Positions 42,525 through 52,205 of a stretch of 64,000 bases of DNA are shown in pieces. The notes below the pieces were generated by a model. It saw only the letters and a list, made by a program, of their open reading frames with translations, had not been told where the DNA came from and searched no databases. This DNA comes from Hymenobacter glacieicola (GTDB lineage Bacteria > Bacteroidota > Bacteroidia > Cytophagales > Hymenobacteraceae), in contig NZ_BMGS01000001.1 of the NCBI RefSeq assembly GCF_014640315.1, positions 620,001 through 684,000 on the forward strand, read 5' to 3'. Position numbers and translations under genes: made by a program. Within the stretch, counting starts at the first letter, position 1; each line of letters begins with the position of its first letter.

Positions 42525-42702
42525 GAGTTGTGAAAGGTGAAGTTATGAACACCGGTAGGCGTGCGCGGGAAAAGGCGCTCAATAGCTAGCACAGCCCGAA
42601 AACCCTGAAAAAGAATAAGCCCTTCGGGCCTACGCACAAAGGGCTTACTCCTGTATCCAAGGTGAGTTACAGCTCAATATTTCACCTTCTACTACTTCAC
42701 TG
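42525..42702. repeat. Octamer tracts, desaturase-rpsP spacer
   Basis: 42525-42548 reads in the GTGA sense (GAGTTGTG, AAAGGTGA, AGTTATGA). 42677-42702 reads in the TCAC sense (ATATTTCA, CCTTCTAC, TACTTCAC) and lies six bases from the desaturase stop. The pairing is weaker than at other spacers. Confidence 0.5.
42608..42647 (-). terminator. Intrinsic terminator of the desaturase gene
   Basis: TAAGCCCTT/AAGGGCTTA stem, then TTCTTTTTC on the minus strand, about 60 bases after the desaturase stop. Confidence 0.8.
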
Positions 42703-42707
42703 ATCGG

Positions 42708-43463
42708 CTACGCCGCCATGTTCACTGGCTCCTGCCACTTGCGCTTTACTTTTACTACCCCAATCTTATCTAGTCCCCAGATAAACATGTAGGTAGGGTC
42801 CAGCTCCCACTTCTTCACGCCGAAATTGACGCGCATGGGCAGCTTGTGGTGGTTGTTCTGGAACAGCTCGCCAAACGCCAGGAAGTCGAAGGGCAGCGTA
42901 TTCTTGGAGTGGTCGTGGTTGTCGAAGTTCTGGTAGCCGTACTTGTGGCCGCCCCAGTTCACAATAGCGCCGTGGATTGGGCCCATCAGAAAGTGCAGGG
43001 GTAGCAGCAGAAACTGCCACCACGCCGTAGCAAATTGCACGTAGAACAGCACGTAGAGGGCGCCCCAGCCAATGCGGGAATACCACTTGTCGCCCAGCTT
43101 CTCAATGGCGTCCCACTCGGGGTAGTCGCCCTCGAAGCGCTCAGCGGCCGCATAGTTGCGGTTGAGCACGGCATTGTAAATGTTCTTGGTCTTCCACATC
43201 ATGGTGAAAGCGTTGGACGAATACAACGGGGAGTGCGGGTCCAGTTCCGTATCAGAATACGCGTGGTGCATGCGGTGGAGCAGCGCGTAGGCCCGGGGCG
43301 AGAGGAAAGACGAGCCCTGGCAGATGTAGGTGAACAGGAAGAAGAACTTCTCCCAAAACTTGTTCATCGTGAACATCTTGTGGGCTGCGTACCGGTGCAG
43401 GTAGAACGTCTGCGTGAAGAGCGACAGGTAGTAGTGCGCTACGAAAAAGAAGAGTATCGCCAT
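42708..43463 (-). CDS. Fatty-acid (acyl-CoA/acyl-lipid) desaturase
   Basis: 251-residue integral membrane di-iron desaturase. Three His boxes are HRYAAHK (about residue 23), LHRMHHAYSD (63) and NNHHKLP (204), as in the delta-9 family that introduces a double bond into membrane lipids. Four hydrophobic segments surround them. It starts directly with the first membrane helix (MAILFFFVAHYYLSLF), slightly shorter at the N-terminus than relatives of about 300 residues. It is upstream of rpsP and separated from it by a terminator, so it is an independent unit. A -7 box is 90 bases upstream. Confidence 0.93.
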   Translation of the reverse strand: MAILFFFVAHYYLSLFTQTFYLHRYAAHKMFTMNKFWEKFFFLFTYICQGSSFLSPRAYALLHRMHHAYSDTELDPHSPLYSSNAFTMMWKTKNIYNAVLNRNYAAAERFEGDYPEWDAIEKLGDKWYSRIGWGALYVLFYVQFATAWWQFLLLPLHFLMGPIHGAIVNWGGHKYGYQNFDNHDHSKNTLPFDFLAFGELFQNNHHKLPMRVNFGVKKWELDPTYMFIWGLDKIGVVKVKRKWQEPVNMAA

Positions 43464-43554
43464 AGGGGCAAAAAGTTAGAGGTCGAAACCAGAAGCGGCC
43501 GAAGCCTCAACGCGCTAAGCGCAAAAGCCGGGCTTTAGTTCAGCCACCGTTTTG

Positions 43555-43562
43555 CAAAACTA
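43555..43562 (-). promoter_or_regulatory. -7 box TAGTTTTG of the desaturase gene
   Basis: Minus-strand TAnnTTTG about 90 bases before the desaturase start. Confidence 0.5.
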
Positions 43563-43666
43563 CGGCCACACCTGTCCCAGGTGCAATTGCGCCGGCTAAA
43601 AGGCCATAATGTTATTCAGGCTTGCCCAGCCAAAAGTCCCGTCCTCAGATGGCGTCGCCAGAGAGC

Positions 43667-44374
43667 TTAGTAGTACGCTTCGGCAGCTTCCCAGTGCGCT
43701 ACGTCGGGGAGGGGAGCCCTAAAGCACATTTCCTCCTTGGTTACGGGGTGCTGAAACTCCAGCTGGCGGGCGTGCAAGGCAATGCTGACATCGGGCAGGG
43801 GAGCCAGAAACCCGTACTTCACGTCGCCGACGATGGGCGTGCCCAGACCGGAACTCAGCTGCACCCGAATCTGGTGGGGCCGGCCGGTAATGGGGTTCAC
43901 CTGCACCAGCCAGCGCGAACCGGCCTGGCCCAGCACCTGATAGTCCAGCTCCGATTTTAGGCCCTGGCCGTGGCGCTCGGTGTAGGCCTTGGTGGTGTTG
44001 CGAATAGGATCCTTGACCAGCCAGTGGGTGAGGTGGCCGGTGGTTGGCTCCGGACATTTGCCGGTCAGGGCCCAGTAGGTTTTGTGCACCTTGTTGTCGC
44101 GGAACATTTCGTTCAGCCGACTCAGGGCCTTGCTGGTTTTGGCCAAGGCCACTACCCCACTCACGGGCCGGTCGAGGCGGTGGGCCACGCCCACGAAGGC
44201 GGCGCCGGGCTTCTTATACTTGAAGCGCAGGTATTCTTCGGCCTTGGCCGAAAGCGGCTCGTCGCCGGTAGCATCGCCTTGCACGAGCAGGCCGGCCGGT
44301 TTGTTAATGATGAGTAGGTGGTTGTCTTCGAACAGAATTTCCTTCCGCTCCGACCACAAATTCGGACGATTCAC
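43667..44374 (-). CDS. RluA-family pseudouridine synthase
   Basis: 235 residues, the catalytic domain only. The catalytic aspartate is D in VAHRLDRPVSGVV, followed by the motifs KTYWALTGKCPEP and GRPHQIRVQLSSGLG. It has no N-terminal S4 domain, as in RluA or TruC types that modify tRNA or 23S rRNA; which position it modifies is not determinable. The start is GTG 44374 immediately after an octamer tract. Same strand as panB upstream, with a 129-base gap. Confidence 0.9.
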   Translation of the reverse strand: MNRPNLWSERKEILFEDNHLLIINKPAGLLVQGDATGDEPLSAKAEEYLRFKYKKPGAAFVGVAHRLDRPVSGVVALAKTSKALSRLNEMFRDNKVHKTYWALTGKCPEPTTGHLTHWLVKDPIRNTTKAYTERHGQGLKSELDYQVLGQAGSRWLVQVNPITGRPHQIRVQLSSGLGTPIVGDVKYGFLAPLPDVSIALHARQLEFQHPVTKEEMCFRAPLPDVAHWEAAEAYY

Positions 44375-44382
44375 TTGTAAGG

Positions 44383-44499
44383 AATTACTAATTAATAATT
44401 AGTAATCAAGAATTGAGAAAGCGCTTTGAAGGCGTAAAAACGCGGCAAAGTGGGCAAAAGCAATCCGAATTAGTAATTATTAATTACTCATTATTAATT
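44383..44499. repeat. Inverted AT-rich octamer tracts, panB-RluA spacer
   Basis: 44383-44406 (AATTACTA, ATTAATAA, TTAGTAAT) is itself a palindrome and sits eight bases from the RluA start. 44468-44499 (AATTAGTA, ATTATTAA, TTACTCAT, TATTAATT) lies four bases after the panB stop. Both have an eight-base period and can pair with each other. Confidence 0.8.
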
Positions 44500-44503
44500 A
44501 AGA

Positions 44504-45319
44504 TCAATACGCTTCATCCTGGCTTGGGAAGTCGCGGGACTTTACGTCCTGGATGTAGCGCTGCACGGCATCGTGCATGAGGTTGCCCAGGTCGGCGTAG
44601 CGGCGCAGGAAGCGGGGCTTGAACTCCTTGGTAATGCCCAGCATGTCGTGCACGACCAACACCTGCCCGTCTACGTCGGGGCCCGCACCAATGCCAATAA
44701 CCGGAATGGTGAGCTTAGCGGCTACCTGCTTGGCCAAGCTGGACGGTATTTTTTCTAGCACGAGAGCAAAACAGCCGATTTCTTCTAGCAGCAGGGCATC
44801 TTCAATAAGCTTTTGCGCCTCGGCTTCTTCTTTGGCCCGCACGGTGTAGGTGCCAAATTTATAAATACTTTGGGGAGTTAGGCCCAGGTGGCCCATCACG
44901 GGAATGCCCGCCGTCAGAATCCGGGTGATGCTGTCCTTGATTTCGGCCCCGCCTTCCAGCTTGATGCCGTGCCCCCCCGATTCTTTCATGATGCGGATGG
45001 CCGAGCGCAACGCCTCCGAGGAATTGCCCTGGTAGGAGCCAAAGGGCATATCCACCACCACAAACGCGCGCTTTACGGCGCGTACCACACTTTGGGCGTG
45101 GTAAATCATCTGGTCCAGGGTAATGGGTAGGGTCGTTTCGTGGCCAGCCATTACGTTGGAGGCTGAGTCGCCCACGAGGAGTACATCCACGCCTGCCCCG
45201 TCCAGAATCTGCGCCATGGAGAAGTCGTAGGCCGTGAGCATGGATATTTTCTCACCGCGCTGCTTCATGGCCAGCAGCTGGTGCGTGGTCACGAGTTTGA
45301 CTTCTTTGTGCTGAGACAT
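44504..45319 (-). CDS. panB: 3-methyl-2-oxobutanoate hydroxymethyltransferase
   Basis: 271-residue cytoplasmic TIM-barrel enzyme that makes ketopantoate from 2-oxoisovalerate and methylene-THF, the first step toward pantothenate and CoA. Diagnostic segments are [40 protein letters not shown] with the Mg ligand Asp, [17 protein letters not shown] and [20 protein letters not shown] 45319 is the family start ([16 protein letters not shown]); a longer frame upstream is not coding. It lies between lptD and the pseudouridine synthase with octamer tracts in both spacers. panC and panD are not in the window. Confidence 0.96.
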   Translation of the reverse strand: MSQHKEVKLVTTHQLLAMKQRGEKISMLTAYDFSMAQILDGAGVDVLLVGDSASNVMAGHETTLPITLDQMIYHAQSVVRAVKRAFVVVDMPFGSYQGNSSEALRSAIRIMKESGGHGIKLEGGAEIKDSITRILTAGIPVMGHLGLTPQSIYKFGTYTVRAKEEAEAQKLIEDALLLEEIGCFALVLEKIPSSLAKQVAAKLTIPVIGIGAGPDVDGQVLVVHDMLGITKEFKPRFLRRYADLGNLMHDAVQRYIQDVKSRDFPSQDEAY

Positions 45320-45320
45320 G

Positions 45321-45498
45321 GAGGTAGGGTCTTGGGAGGCTAGGAACGTAGAGACTTGAGTGCCGGGCAGGCGGTTACTGGCCCTACCGGAAGCCAAAGC
45401 TGCGTATTTTTTTAGAAAAAAGACCGGCCCCGCACCGCCCGGACCATACAGCCAAGACCCTAAGACCCCAGGCCCCATAACCTCAATTAATAATTGAG
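45321..45498. repeat. Inverted octamer tracts, lptD-panB spacer
   Basis: 45321-45360 (GAGGTAGG, GTCTTGGG, AGGCTAGG) starts two bases from the panB start codon. 45451-45498 (GCCAAGAC, CCTAAGAC, CCCAGGCC) runs through the lptD stop, and its end is a perfect 19-base palindrome. GGGTCTTGG and its complement occur in the two tracts. Confidence 0.75.
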
Positions 45499-48342
45499 GA
45501 AGGTTTTGTTACGGCTCAGCTTCAAGTCTTGGAGTAGCGACGACTTGGCGGCAATGGTTACGAAATAGCCGCGGGTAGGCCCAAACGGCCGCCAGTTGCC
45601 GGTAATCTGCCAGCAGTGCAAGTCTTTGGTAATGTCCAGGTTCGTGAAGGCCGGGGTTTTATTCACGAAGTCGTAGTTGGTACTGAACCCGAAGCGTAGA
45701 GTTTCGGTAAGCTTTACCGAGCCGTTTAAGTTAAGCGAGGCCGCGGTATAGGCACTGCGCCGGATGCGGTTTCCCCGTGCGGGCAGCGGGCCCTGGTCGG
45801 CGTACGACAAGGTAAAGGTGCTGCTCAAATCCCACGGAATCGAGAAGTCCACGTAATCTTCGTATGGGTCGATGCGGGTAGGCGAGCCCAAGGATGGGTC
45901 GTTGACGGGGGCTACGTCGCGGCGAATCGTGGACTTGCGGTTGCCCTGGCTGGGGTTAAACTGGTAGCTCAAGGAGGCGTTGGCCGTGGCCAGGCGCGCC
46001 AGCCGAAAGTTCTTCTGCTGCCACAAGAAGCTATTGATGGGGCGACTCAGGGAATCCCGCTGGTAGAAGTCGAAGTTGCCATTGATGGTTACGCCCAGCT
46101 TGCGCGCCACCTGGGTGTGGAAGTTCACCTGCAACGGGTCCAGCTGGAACGAGTCCTTCACGAAATCATACCCCGTGCTGAAGTCAAGCCCGTCAATGAG
46201 ACTGACTTTCTTGAATGGGGTAGTGCCGGTTGTGTCCTCGGAGTTGCGCACCTTCATTTCCACCGAGTTCTGTAGGAAGAAGTTTAACCGCCGAGCCTCC
46301 GTGGTTGTGGGCGGGGCATACAGGGAGTTACTGTAGCGTGGAAGCAAAAAGCCCCGATTGTCTCGGTAAACCTGCCCTTCAGAATATAGTAGGCCAGTTA
46401 ACGGGTCCCGCAGGCCTTCCAGCTGCACGCCTTGGAAAGCGGGGTCATCCCGGCGAGGGGCTGGGGAGTAGTTAAAACTAAGGTTCGGCGTCACTTTGTG
46501 TCGAAGCGCCTGAATTTTGTGGGTGCCTTTGCGCACCACGGTGCCATAAAAGGAGGTGCTGAGGTTGGCCCCGGCCGTGAAGTTGTACAGGCGGTTGAAC
46601 TGCCGTACTGTATCAATCCGCAGTGCCCGGGCTTCGGAAATGTACTCGTAATCCAGCTTCTTGAAGTACCAGTTCTCGCCGTAAGTAACGGTTGGGTTCA
46701 GGTTGATGTGCTTCAGCAGAGTGTAGCTGCCCAGAGTAATGCTGAAATTGTGCTGCATGCCATTCTGGGAGTTGCGCAGCAGCTTATCGAGGTTGTTGAA
46801 GCGAATTGGGAGTAAGGAAATCTGGTTGGAGCCGCCAATCAGGGGAATGGCGCCGCTGTTGATTTGGCGCGCCGGCAGGGAGTTTGACAGCCGGTTCTGG
46901 TAGCGCAAATCATAGGAAAAAGCCACCTGCTCGTAGAATCTGCCCCTCGACTCCAGCCCCAGCAGCTCATACACGTACTGGCGGGCCAGGCCCACGGTCA
47001 CGTCGGGCAGGGTAAAGTCCATGGTGCCCGATTGGGTGTTCTGGCTTTGGCTGAGGTTGAGGTTGTAGTTGATGGGTAGGTTCCGCAGCTGCTTGGAGTA
47101 GCTGATGTTCGACTGAAACGCCGGCGTGAGGTAGAGGCGCTGGTTGTAGGAGTTCTGCCGGAAATAGTTGCTGCTGCTAACGTTCACGTTGGCCGAAAAC
47201 CGGCCGCCGCCCGGCCGAGTTACCGGCGTATGATTCCAGGCCAGGGCGAAGTTGCGCGAGGAGCGGGGAATGTTATAAGCCGGGTTGGTATTGGCATCAG
47301 TAGAACCCAGTAAGCGCTCAGTGGGCTGGGAGCTGTAATTGAAGTTAAACAAGCCACTGTAGCGGTAGCGCGTGATGTACTGCACCTCCGCCGTACCGCG
47401 CCAGCCCCCAAATCGGTCGGCGTTACCGGAGTAGATGTCGCCGGTCAGGCGCACGCCAATGTGTTCGTTGGCCGCCCAGTAGTAGCCGCCGTTGCGCAGG
47501 AAAAAGCCCCGGTCGGCGGCCTGGCCAAATGTGGGGATGATGAAGCCCGAGGCGCGCTTGTTGCTTTTAGGGGTAGGAAAGTAGCCAAACAAAAAGCCCA
47601 GCGGAGTAGGGATGTCGCCGATAACTAGGTTGAACGGCCCCGTCACGACTTTCTCGCCGGGAATCACCTTCATCTTGGAGGCATTGATGTAGAAGTGCGG
47701 ATCTTCGAGGTTGCAGGTAGTGTAGCGTCCGCGCACCCCGAATAGCTCGTTCCGGTCGTTCTTTTTAATGGTTTCGGCGTGCACGTAGCCTTCGCCCTGC
47801 TGGGTCACTACGTCGGTGATGCGCCCGCGCTTGCTCTTTAGGTTGTAGTCGATGCGGCCGGCCTGGTAGTTCTGGGAGCCCTGCTTAAACAAGGGACGGT
47901 CGCGCACTTTGCCCGTAGAGTCGGCCCGGCCCTCGGCCGTTACCAGGTTGCGGCTGTAGTCTACCGTAATCAGGGCCGCCTTCAGGTTCATGTCGCCGTA
48001 GTCCACGTCGGCCTTGTCGTAGAGGATGGCGCGCTTATTCTGCACCTCAAACCGGATGGAGTCCTGGGCCTTGTACTTAACGGTGGTTTCCACGGCGCCC
48101 TTGCGGCCGCCCGCGGCCACGTTCAGCGAGTCGGGCGTGCCGCTCACCAGCCGGGTCGTGTCGGTGCGGACGGGAGCATCAGGCTTAGGAGCATTCAGAA
48201 TTTGCGGACCCGGCCGCACATCTTTCGGTACGCTGCTCGTGCGGGGGCGCTGCTGGGCCAGCCCCGGCCGCAGCAGGCCCAGGCTGAGCAGTAGCGTAAA
48301 CAGCAGCGGCAGCCGCACTAGCGGCGAAAGCGCACTCCCCAT
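45487..48342 (-). CDS. lptD: LPS-assembly protein LptD-like outer-membrane barrel
   Basis: 951 residues. Signal sequence in [20 protein letters not shown], a Pro-rich linker, then an OstA/LptA-like beta-jellyroll (about 85-220) with [20 protein letters not shown] and [23 protein letters not shown] strands. The rest is a long barrel (aromatic strands, for example [18 protein letters not shown] and [12 protein letters not shown]). It inserts lipopolysaccharide or a related glycolipid into the outer leaflet together with LptE. The length is somewhat larger than in E. coli, as usual for Bacteroidota. ATG 48342 opens the signal peptide. Divergent to the amidase gene. Confidence 0.88.
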   Translation of the reverse strand: MGSALSPLVRLPLLFTLLLSLGLLRPGLAQQRPRTSSVPKDVRPGPQILNAPKPDAPVRTDTTRLVSGTPDSLNVAAGGRKGAVETTVKYKAQDSIRFEVQNKRAILYDKADVDYGDMNLKAALITVDYSRNLVTAEGRADSTGKVRDRPLFKQGSQNYQAGRIDYNLKSKRGRITDVVTQQGEGYVHAETIKKNDRNELFGVRGRYTTCNLEDPHFYINASKMKVIPGEKVVTGPFNLVIGDIPTPLGFLFGYFPTPKSNKRASGFIIPTFGQAADRGFFLRNGGYYWAANEHIGVRLTGDIYSGNADRFGGWRGTAEVQYITRYRYSGLFNFNYSSQPTERLLGSTDANTNPAYNIPRSSRNFALAWNHTPVTRPGGGRFSANVNVSSSNYFRQNSYNQRLYLTPAFQSNISYSKQLRNLPINYNLNLSQSQNTQSGTMDFTLPDVTVGLARQYVYELLGLESRGRFYEQVAFSYDLRYQNRLSNSLPARQINSGAIPLIGGSNQISLLPIRFNNLDKLLRNSQNGMQHNFSITLGSYTLLKHINLNPTVTYGENWYFKKLDYEYISEARALRIDTVRQFNRLYNFTAGANLSTSFYGTVVRKGTHKIQALRHKVTPNLSFNYSPAPRRDDPAFQGVQLEGLRDPLTGLLYSEGQVYRDNRGFLLPRYSNSLYAPPTTTEARRLNFFLQNSVEMKVRNSEDTTGTTPFKKVSLIDGLDFSTGYDFVKDSFQLDPLQVNFHTQVARKLGVTINGNFDFYQRDSLSRPINSFLWQQKNFRLARLATANASLSYQFNPSQGNRKSTIRRDVAPVNDPSLGSPTRIDPYEDYVDFSIPWDLSSTFTLSYADQGPLPARGNRIRRSAYTAASLNLNGSVKLTETLRFGFSTNYDFVNKTPAFTNLDITKDLHCWQITGNWRPFGPTRGYFVTIAAKSSLLQDLKLSRNKTFLNY

Positions 48343-48404
48343 AGAATTGTACACAGGCACGAGTGGGGCCACGTAGTTTTTATCGTTTATTTTGTGGCGG
48401 TTTG

Positions 48405-48412
48405 CAAAGGTA
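48405..48412 (-). promoter_or_regulatory. -7 box TACCTTTG of lptD
   Basis: Minus-strand exact TAnnTTTG, 62 bases before the lptD ATG. Confidence 0.6.
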
Positions 48413-48441
48413 GCTGGTCGCTGCCCCAACTAACGAACTCC

Positions 48442-49257
48442 GTGCGGAATATTGTCGCTCTGGGCACGGTGGCCCTGTTATTTCTCGCCGGCCCTACTAC
48501 TTCTTTCCCCCCGCAGGCTTCGGCCGGGAGCGGGCAGCCCCCGTATCGGTACCGGCTGCGCACCGTTGTGCTCGATGCTGGCCACGGCGGCAAAGACCGG
48601 GGCTGCGCCGGCGTAAAGGCCCGGGAGGCCGACGTGGCCCTGAAAATAATTCTGGCCCTGGGGCGGCAGATCGAGGAAAACATGCCTGAAGTGAAGGTGG
48701 TCTACACCCGCAAAACGGACGTGTTCGTGGAGCTGGCCGACCGTGCGGGCATCGCCAATAAAAATAACGCCGACCTCTTTATTTCCGTCCACTGCAATGC
48801 CAGCTCCCCGGCGGCCAACGGCACGGAGGTCTGGACCATGGGCCCGCACAAAACCGACGCTAACTTGTCGGTGGCTAAGCGCGAAAACGCCGTCATTCTG
48901 CAGGAAGACAACTACCAGGAGCGCTACAATGGCTTCGACCCAACGTCGCCCCAGAGCCACATTTTGTTTTCCCTCTACCAGAGCGCTCATATTGTGAACA
49001 GCATCCGGTTTGCCCAGAAAGTTGACCGGCAGTTCCGCACCACAGTAAACCGGCCCTCGCGTGGCGTAAAGCAGGCGGGCTTTCTGGTGCTGTGGAAATC
49101 CACGATGCCCTCCGTGCTGATTGAGTCCGGCTTCCTGACCAACCGCCAGGAGGAATTGTACTTGAACGATAAGGCTAATCAGTCGTATATGGCCTCGGGT
49201 ATTTACCGCGCCTTCCGCGACTACAAAAACGAGCTGGAAGCTAACAGCGGAGAATAA
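48442..49257 (+). CDS. N-acetylmuramoyl-L-alanine amidase (Amidase_3)
   Basis: 271 residues if translation begins at GTG 48442, which opens a signal peptide (VRNIVALGTVALLFLAG); an alternative GTG at 48394 adds 16 residues. The zinc amidase domain has the ligands H in VVLDAGHGGKD, E in KAREADVAL, H in FISVHCNASS, and the catalytic E in SVLIESGFLTN. It cuts the bond between MurNAc and the peptide stem. A lid-like segment (QEDNYQERYNGFDP) is also as in AmiA/C types. It leads into the MCE protein gene, 72 bases on, in the same direction. Confidence 0.92.
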   Translation: MRNIVALGTVALLFLAGPTTSFPPQASAGSGQPPYRYRLRTVVLDAGHGGKDRGCAGVKAREADVALKIILALGRQIEENMPEVKVVYTRKTDVFVELADRAGIANKNNADLFISVHCNASSPAANGTEVWTMGPHKTDANLSVAKRENAVILQEDNYQERYNGFDPTSPQSHILFSLYQSAHIVNSIRFAQKVDRQFRTTVNRPSRGVKQAGFLVLWKSTMPSVLIESGFLTNRQEELYLNDKANQSYMASGIYRAFRDYKNELEANSGE

Positions 49258-49329
49258 CCCGTCCGGGGCATATGCAACCGGATAATCTACTTCCGATTCC
49301 GACTCCCTCTCCAACCAACTGCTGACCCC

Positions 49330-50334
49330 GTGTCGAAAGAAATAAAAGTAGCCCTGTTGGGCATCGTTGCTGTCGCCTTGCTTGTCGTGGGCTTCAACTT
49401 TTTGAAGGGCAGCAACATCCTGTCGACGGACCGTACATTTTACGCGAAGTATGACAACGTGGACGGCCTGAACGTGGGCAACCCCGTCATTCTGAACGGC
49501 ATCAAAGTGGGCCAGGTCAAGGAAATGACTCTGGTACCAGAGGAAGGCAACCGGGTGAAAGTGGCCGTGGAGCTGCAGAAGGGTGTCACCGTCGGCGACT
49601 CCACGGTGGCTAGCCTGAGCGGCTCGCTGCTGGGCTCGAAAACCATTACCCTGTTCCTAGGCAAGAATACCAAGGTCTACGACGGCGGGGAGGAGCTGAA
49701 GTCGTACACCGTGGCCAGCATCACCGACGCCTTCCAGGCCAAGGCCCTACCCGTGCTGGGCACCGTCGACTCGACCCTGATTAAGGTGAATGGCTTCCTG
49801 AACAAGGACGCCAAAGTAAGCCTGCAGGCTACCCTGCAGAACGCCCAGGGTAGCACCGAAGCCCTGAAAAATCTGCTCTTGATGAACCAGCGCAACATCA
49901 ACCAGATTACTACCAACATGGCCCGCCTGACCGGAGAGCTGAACAAAACCAGCGCTAAGTTTGACCGGATTGCGGCCAACTTCTCTACCCTCAGCGACTC
50001 GCTCAAGAACGCGCCCGTGGGGCCGGCCATGCGCAAGCTCAACGCCACCATGTCGGAAGCCCAAAGCACCATGACGACCCTGAACCGCTCCCTCACCGAC
50101 CAGAAGGGTTCCCTGGGCAAGCTCATCAGCGACACGCTGCTCTACAACAACCTCAACGCTACGGCCGCGAGCTCCAATACCCTGATTAAGGACCTGCAAG
50201 CCAACCCCAAGCGCTACGTGCACTTCTCAGTGTTCGGGGGCGGCAAAGACAAAACCAAAAAGGAGGTGGAAACCACGACGGTAAAGCCCAACGGAGCCGT
50301 AACTGAAACCGAAACGAAAACGACTGTCAAGTAG
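49330..50334 (+). CDS. MlaD/MCE-family lipid transport protein
   Basis: 334 residues. One N-terminal membrane helix (VALLGIVAVALLVVGFNFL) anchors the protein, followed by a single MCE domain (FYAKYDNVDGLNVGNPVILN, GIKVGQVKEM, ASLSGSLLGSKTITLFLG) and a long helical coiled region (about 165-300) with Thr/Lys-rich tail. MCE proteins form hexameric rings in the Mla-type phospholipid transport system between inner and outer membrane. No permease or ATPase is next to it here. Start is GTG 49330. A strong terminator follows. Confidence 0.9.
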   Translation: MSKEIKVALLGIVAVALLVVGFNFLKGSNILSTDRTFYAKYDNVDGLNVGNPVILNGIKVGQVKEMTLVPEEGNRVKVAVELQKGVTVGDSTVASLSGSLLGSKTITLFLGKNTKVYDGGEELKSYTVASITDAFQAKALPVLGTVDSTLIKVNGFLNKDAKVSLQATLQNAQGSTEALKNLLLMNQRNINQITTNMARLTGELNKTSAKFDRIAANFSTLSDSLKNAPVGPAMRKLNATMSEAQSTMTTLNRSLTDQKGSLGKLISDTLLYNNLNATAASSNTLIKDLQANPKRYVHFSVFGGGKDKTKKEVETTTVKPNGAVTETETKTTVK

Positions 50335-50368
50335 GTATCTGCCGCAAACGGCAATCCTCTTACCTTTG

Positions 50369-50397
50369 AATCCGCCCCGCGAGGGGCGGATTTTTTT
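50369..50397 (+). terminator. Intrinsic terminator of the MCE gene
   Basis: TCCGCCCC with its complement around GCGA, followed by seven T, starting 35 bases after the stop. Confidence 0.92.
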
Positions 50398-50545
50398 GTT
50401 GCCCCACCTACTAATACTTGTCTGTCAGCCTGAACCTCGCAAAGCGCCGAGAATACGCTGGAACATAGCCTGTGCACTCAGTTATGAGGTCACGGGCTGG
50501 GCTTGAGCTGACAGAACGAACCGCCACCCCACCCATTCCCACCCC

Positions 50546-52174
50546 ATGAACCTCGAATACAATAAAAACGAAGACAGCATTAAGCAGCTTACTTTTCAAT
50601 TGCAGCAACGCTTGCAGCGCGTGGCCCTCGGGGGCGGCGAAAAGCGCATTGCCGCCCACAAATCCAAGGGCAAGCTCACGGCCCGGGAAAGAATTGATTA
50701 CCTCCTGGACAAAGACTCGGAAACCGTCGAAATCGGGGCCTTTGCCGGGGAGGGCATGTACCAGGAAGAAGGCGGCTGCCCCAGCGGCGGGGTAGTGGTA
50801 GTTATTGGCTGGTTACAGGGCCGTCAGTGCGTGGTAGTGGCCAACGACGCCACCGTAAAGGCCGGGGCCTGGTTTCCGATTACGGCCAAGAAAAACCTGC
50901 GGGCCCAGGAAATCAGCATCGAAAACAAGCTGCCCATCATCTACCTCGTCGACTCGGCGGGGGTATACCTGCCCATGCAGGACGAAATCTTCCCCGATAA
51001 GGAGCACTTCGGCCGCATCTTCCGCAACAACGCCGTGATGAGCTCCATGGGCATCGTGCAGCTGGCCGCCATCATGGGCCCCTGCGTGGCCGGCGGCGCC
51101 TACCTGCCCATTATGAGTGATGAGGCCATGATTGTGGACGGCACCGGCTCGGTGTTCCTGGCGGGCTCCTACCTCGTGAAATCGGCCATTGGCGAAACCA
51201 TCGACAACGAAACCCTGGGCGGGGCCACCACCCACTCCGAAATTTCGGGCGTTACGGATTACAAGTTCCAGACCGATGAAGAGTGCCTGGACCACATCCG
51301 CAACATCTTCGACAAGCTGGGGGGCCACGCTACCGCTGGCTTCTCGCGCAAAGCGCCCGCGCTACCTAAGGAAGACCCCCGCGAAATCCTGGGCCTCTTG
51401 CCCGCCGACCGCGCCAAGCCCTACGACATGATGGACATTATCCGTCGCCTGGTAGATGACTCGGAGTTTGAGCCCTATAAGGACCTCTACGGCCAGACCC
51501 TGCTTTGCGGGTTGGCCCGCATTGATGGCTGGGCCGTGGGCATTGTGGCCAACCAGCGCAAAATTGTGAAAACCAAGAAGGGCGCCATGCAGATGGGCGG
51601 CGTTATCTACAGTGACTCCGCCGACAAGGCCGCGCGCTTCATCATGAACTGCAACCAGAAGCGCATCCCGCTGGTGTTCCTGCACGACGTGTCGGGCTTC
51701 ATGGTTGGCTCCCAGTCGGAGCACGGCGGCATCATCAAGGACGGGGCCAAGATGGTAAATGCCATGGCTAACTCCGTGGTGCCGAAGTTCTCGGTGGTCA
51801 TTGGCAACTCCTACGGGGCCGGCAACTACGCCATGTGCGGCAAGGCCTACGACCCGCGCCTCATCGTGGCCTGGCCCACGGCCCAGCTGGCCGTAATGAG
51901 CGGGGCTGCCGCCGCCAACACCCTGCTCCAGATTCAGGTAGCGTCCCTGAAAGCCAAAGGCGAAGTCATTACGCCCGAGGCGGAGAAAGAGCTGCTGGAC
52001 CGCATCAAGGCCCGCTACGACGAGCAGCTCTCGCCCTACTACGCCGCCGCCCGCCTCTGGATTGATGCCATCATTGACCCGCTGGAAACCCGTAAAGTCA
52101 TTTCCCAAGGCATCAGCATGGCCAATCACGCGCCCATTGAAAAGGCGTACAATGTGGGCGTGATTCAGGTGTAA
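50546..52174 (+). CDS. Acyl-CoA carboxylase beta (carboxyltransferase) subunit
   Basis: 542-residue cytoplasmic carboxyltransferase of the propionyl-/methylcrotonyl-CoA carboxylase group, which moves a carboxyl group from biotin to an acyl-CoA. The two crotonase-fold halves are visible: N-half with AHKSKGKLTARERIDYLLD and PVIYLVDSAGVYLPMQDEIFP-like core, C-half with FLHDVSGFMVGSQSEHGG, GNSYGAGNYAMCGKAYDP and MSGAAAANTLL. Loop composition favours methylcrotonyl-CoA carboxylase (leucine degradation) over propionyl-CoA carboxylase, but this is tentative. The biotinylated alpha subunit is not nearby. Confidence 0.9.
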   Translation: MNLEYNKNEDSIKQLTFQLQQRLQRVALGGGEKRIAAHKSKGKLTARERIDYLLDKDSETVEIGAFAGEGMYQEEGGCPSGGVVVVIGWLQGRQCVVVANDATVKAGAWFPITAKKNLRAQEISIENKLPIIYLVDSAGVYLPMQDEIFPDKEHFGRIFRNNAVMSSMGIVQLAAIMGPCVAGGAYLPIMSDEAMIVDGTGSVFLAGSYLVKSAIGETIDNETLGGATTHSEISGVTDYKFQTDEECLDHIRNIFDKLGGHATAGFSRKAPALPKEDPREILGLLPADRAKPYDMMDIIRRLVDDSEFEPYKDLYGQTLLCGLARIDGWAVGIVANQRKIVKTKKGAMQMGGVIYSDSADKAARFIMNCNQKRIPLVFLHDVSGFMVGSQSEHGGIIKDGAKMVNAMANSVVPKFSVVIGNSYGAGNYAMCGKAYDPRLIVAWPTAQLAVMSGAAAANTLLQIQVASLKAKGEVITPEAEKELLDRIKARYDEQLSPYYAAARLWIDAIIDPLETRKVISQGISMANHAPIEKAYNVGVIQV

Positions 52175-52205
52175 TTATTATATGATTCCTTAAGTGTCTG
52201 CATAA

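Noticed and set aside
50361..50368. TACCTTTG match after the MCE gene
   Set aside because: It abuts the terminator stem and is 178 bases from the next start, so probably chance.
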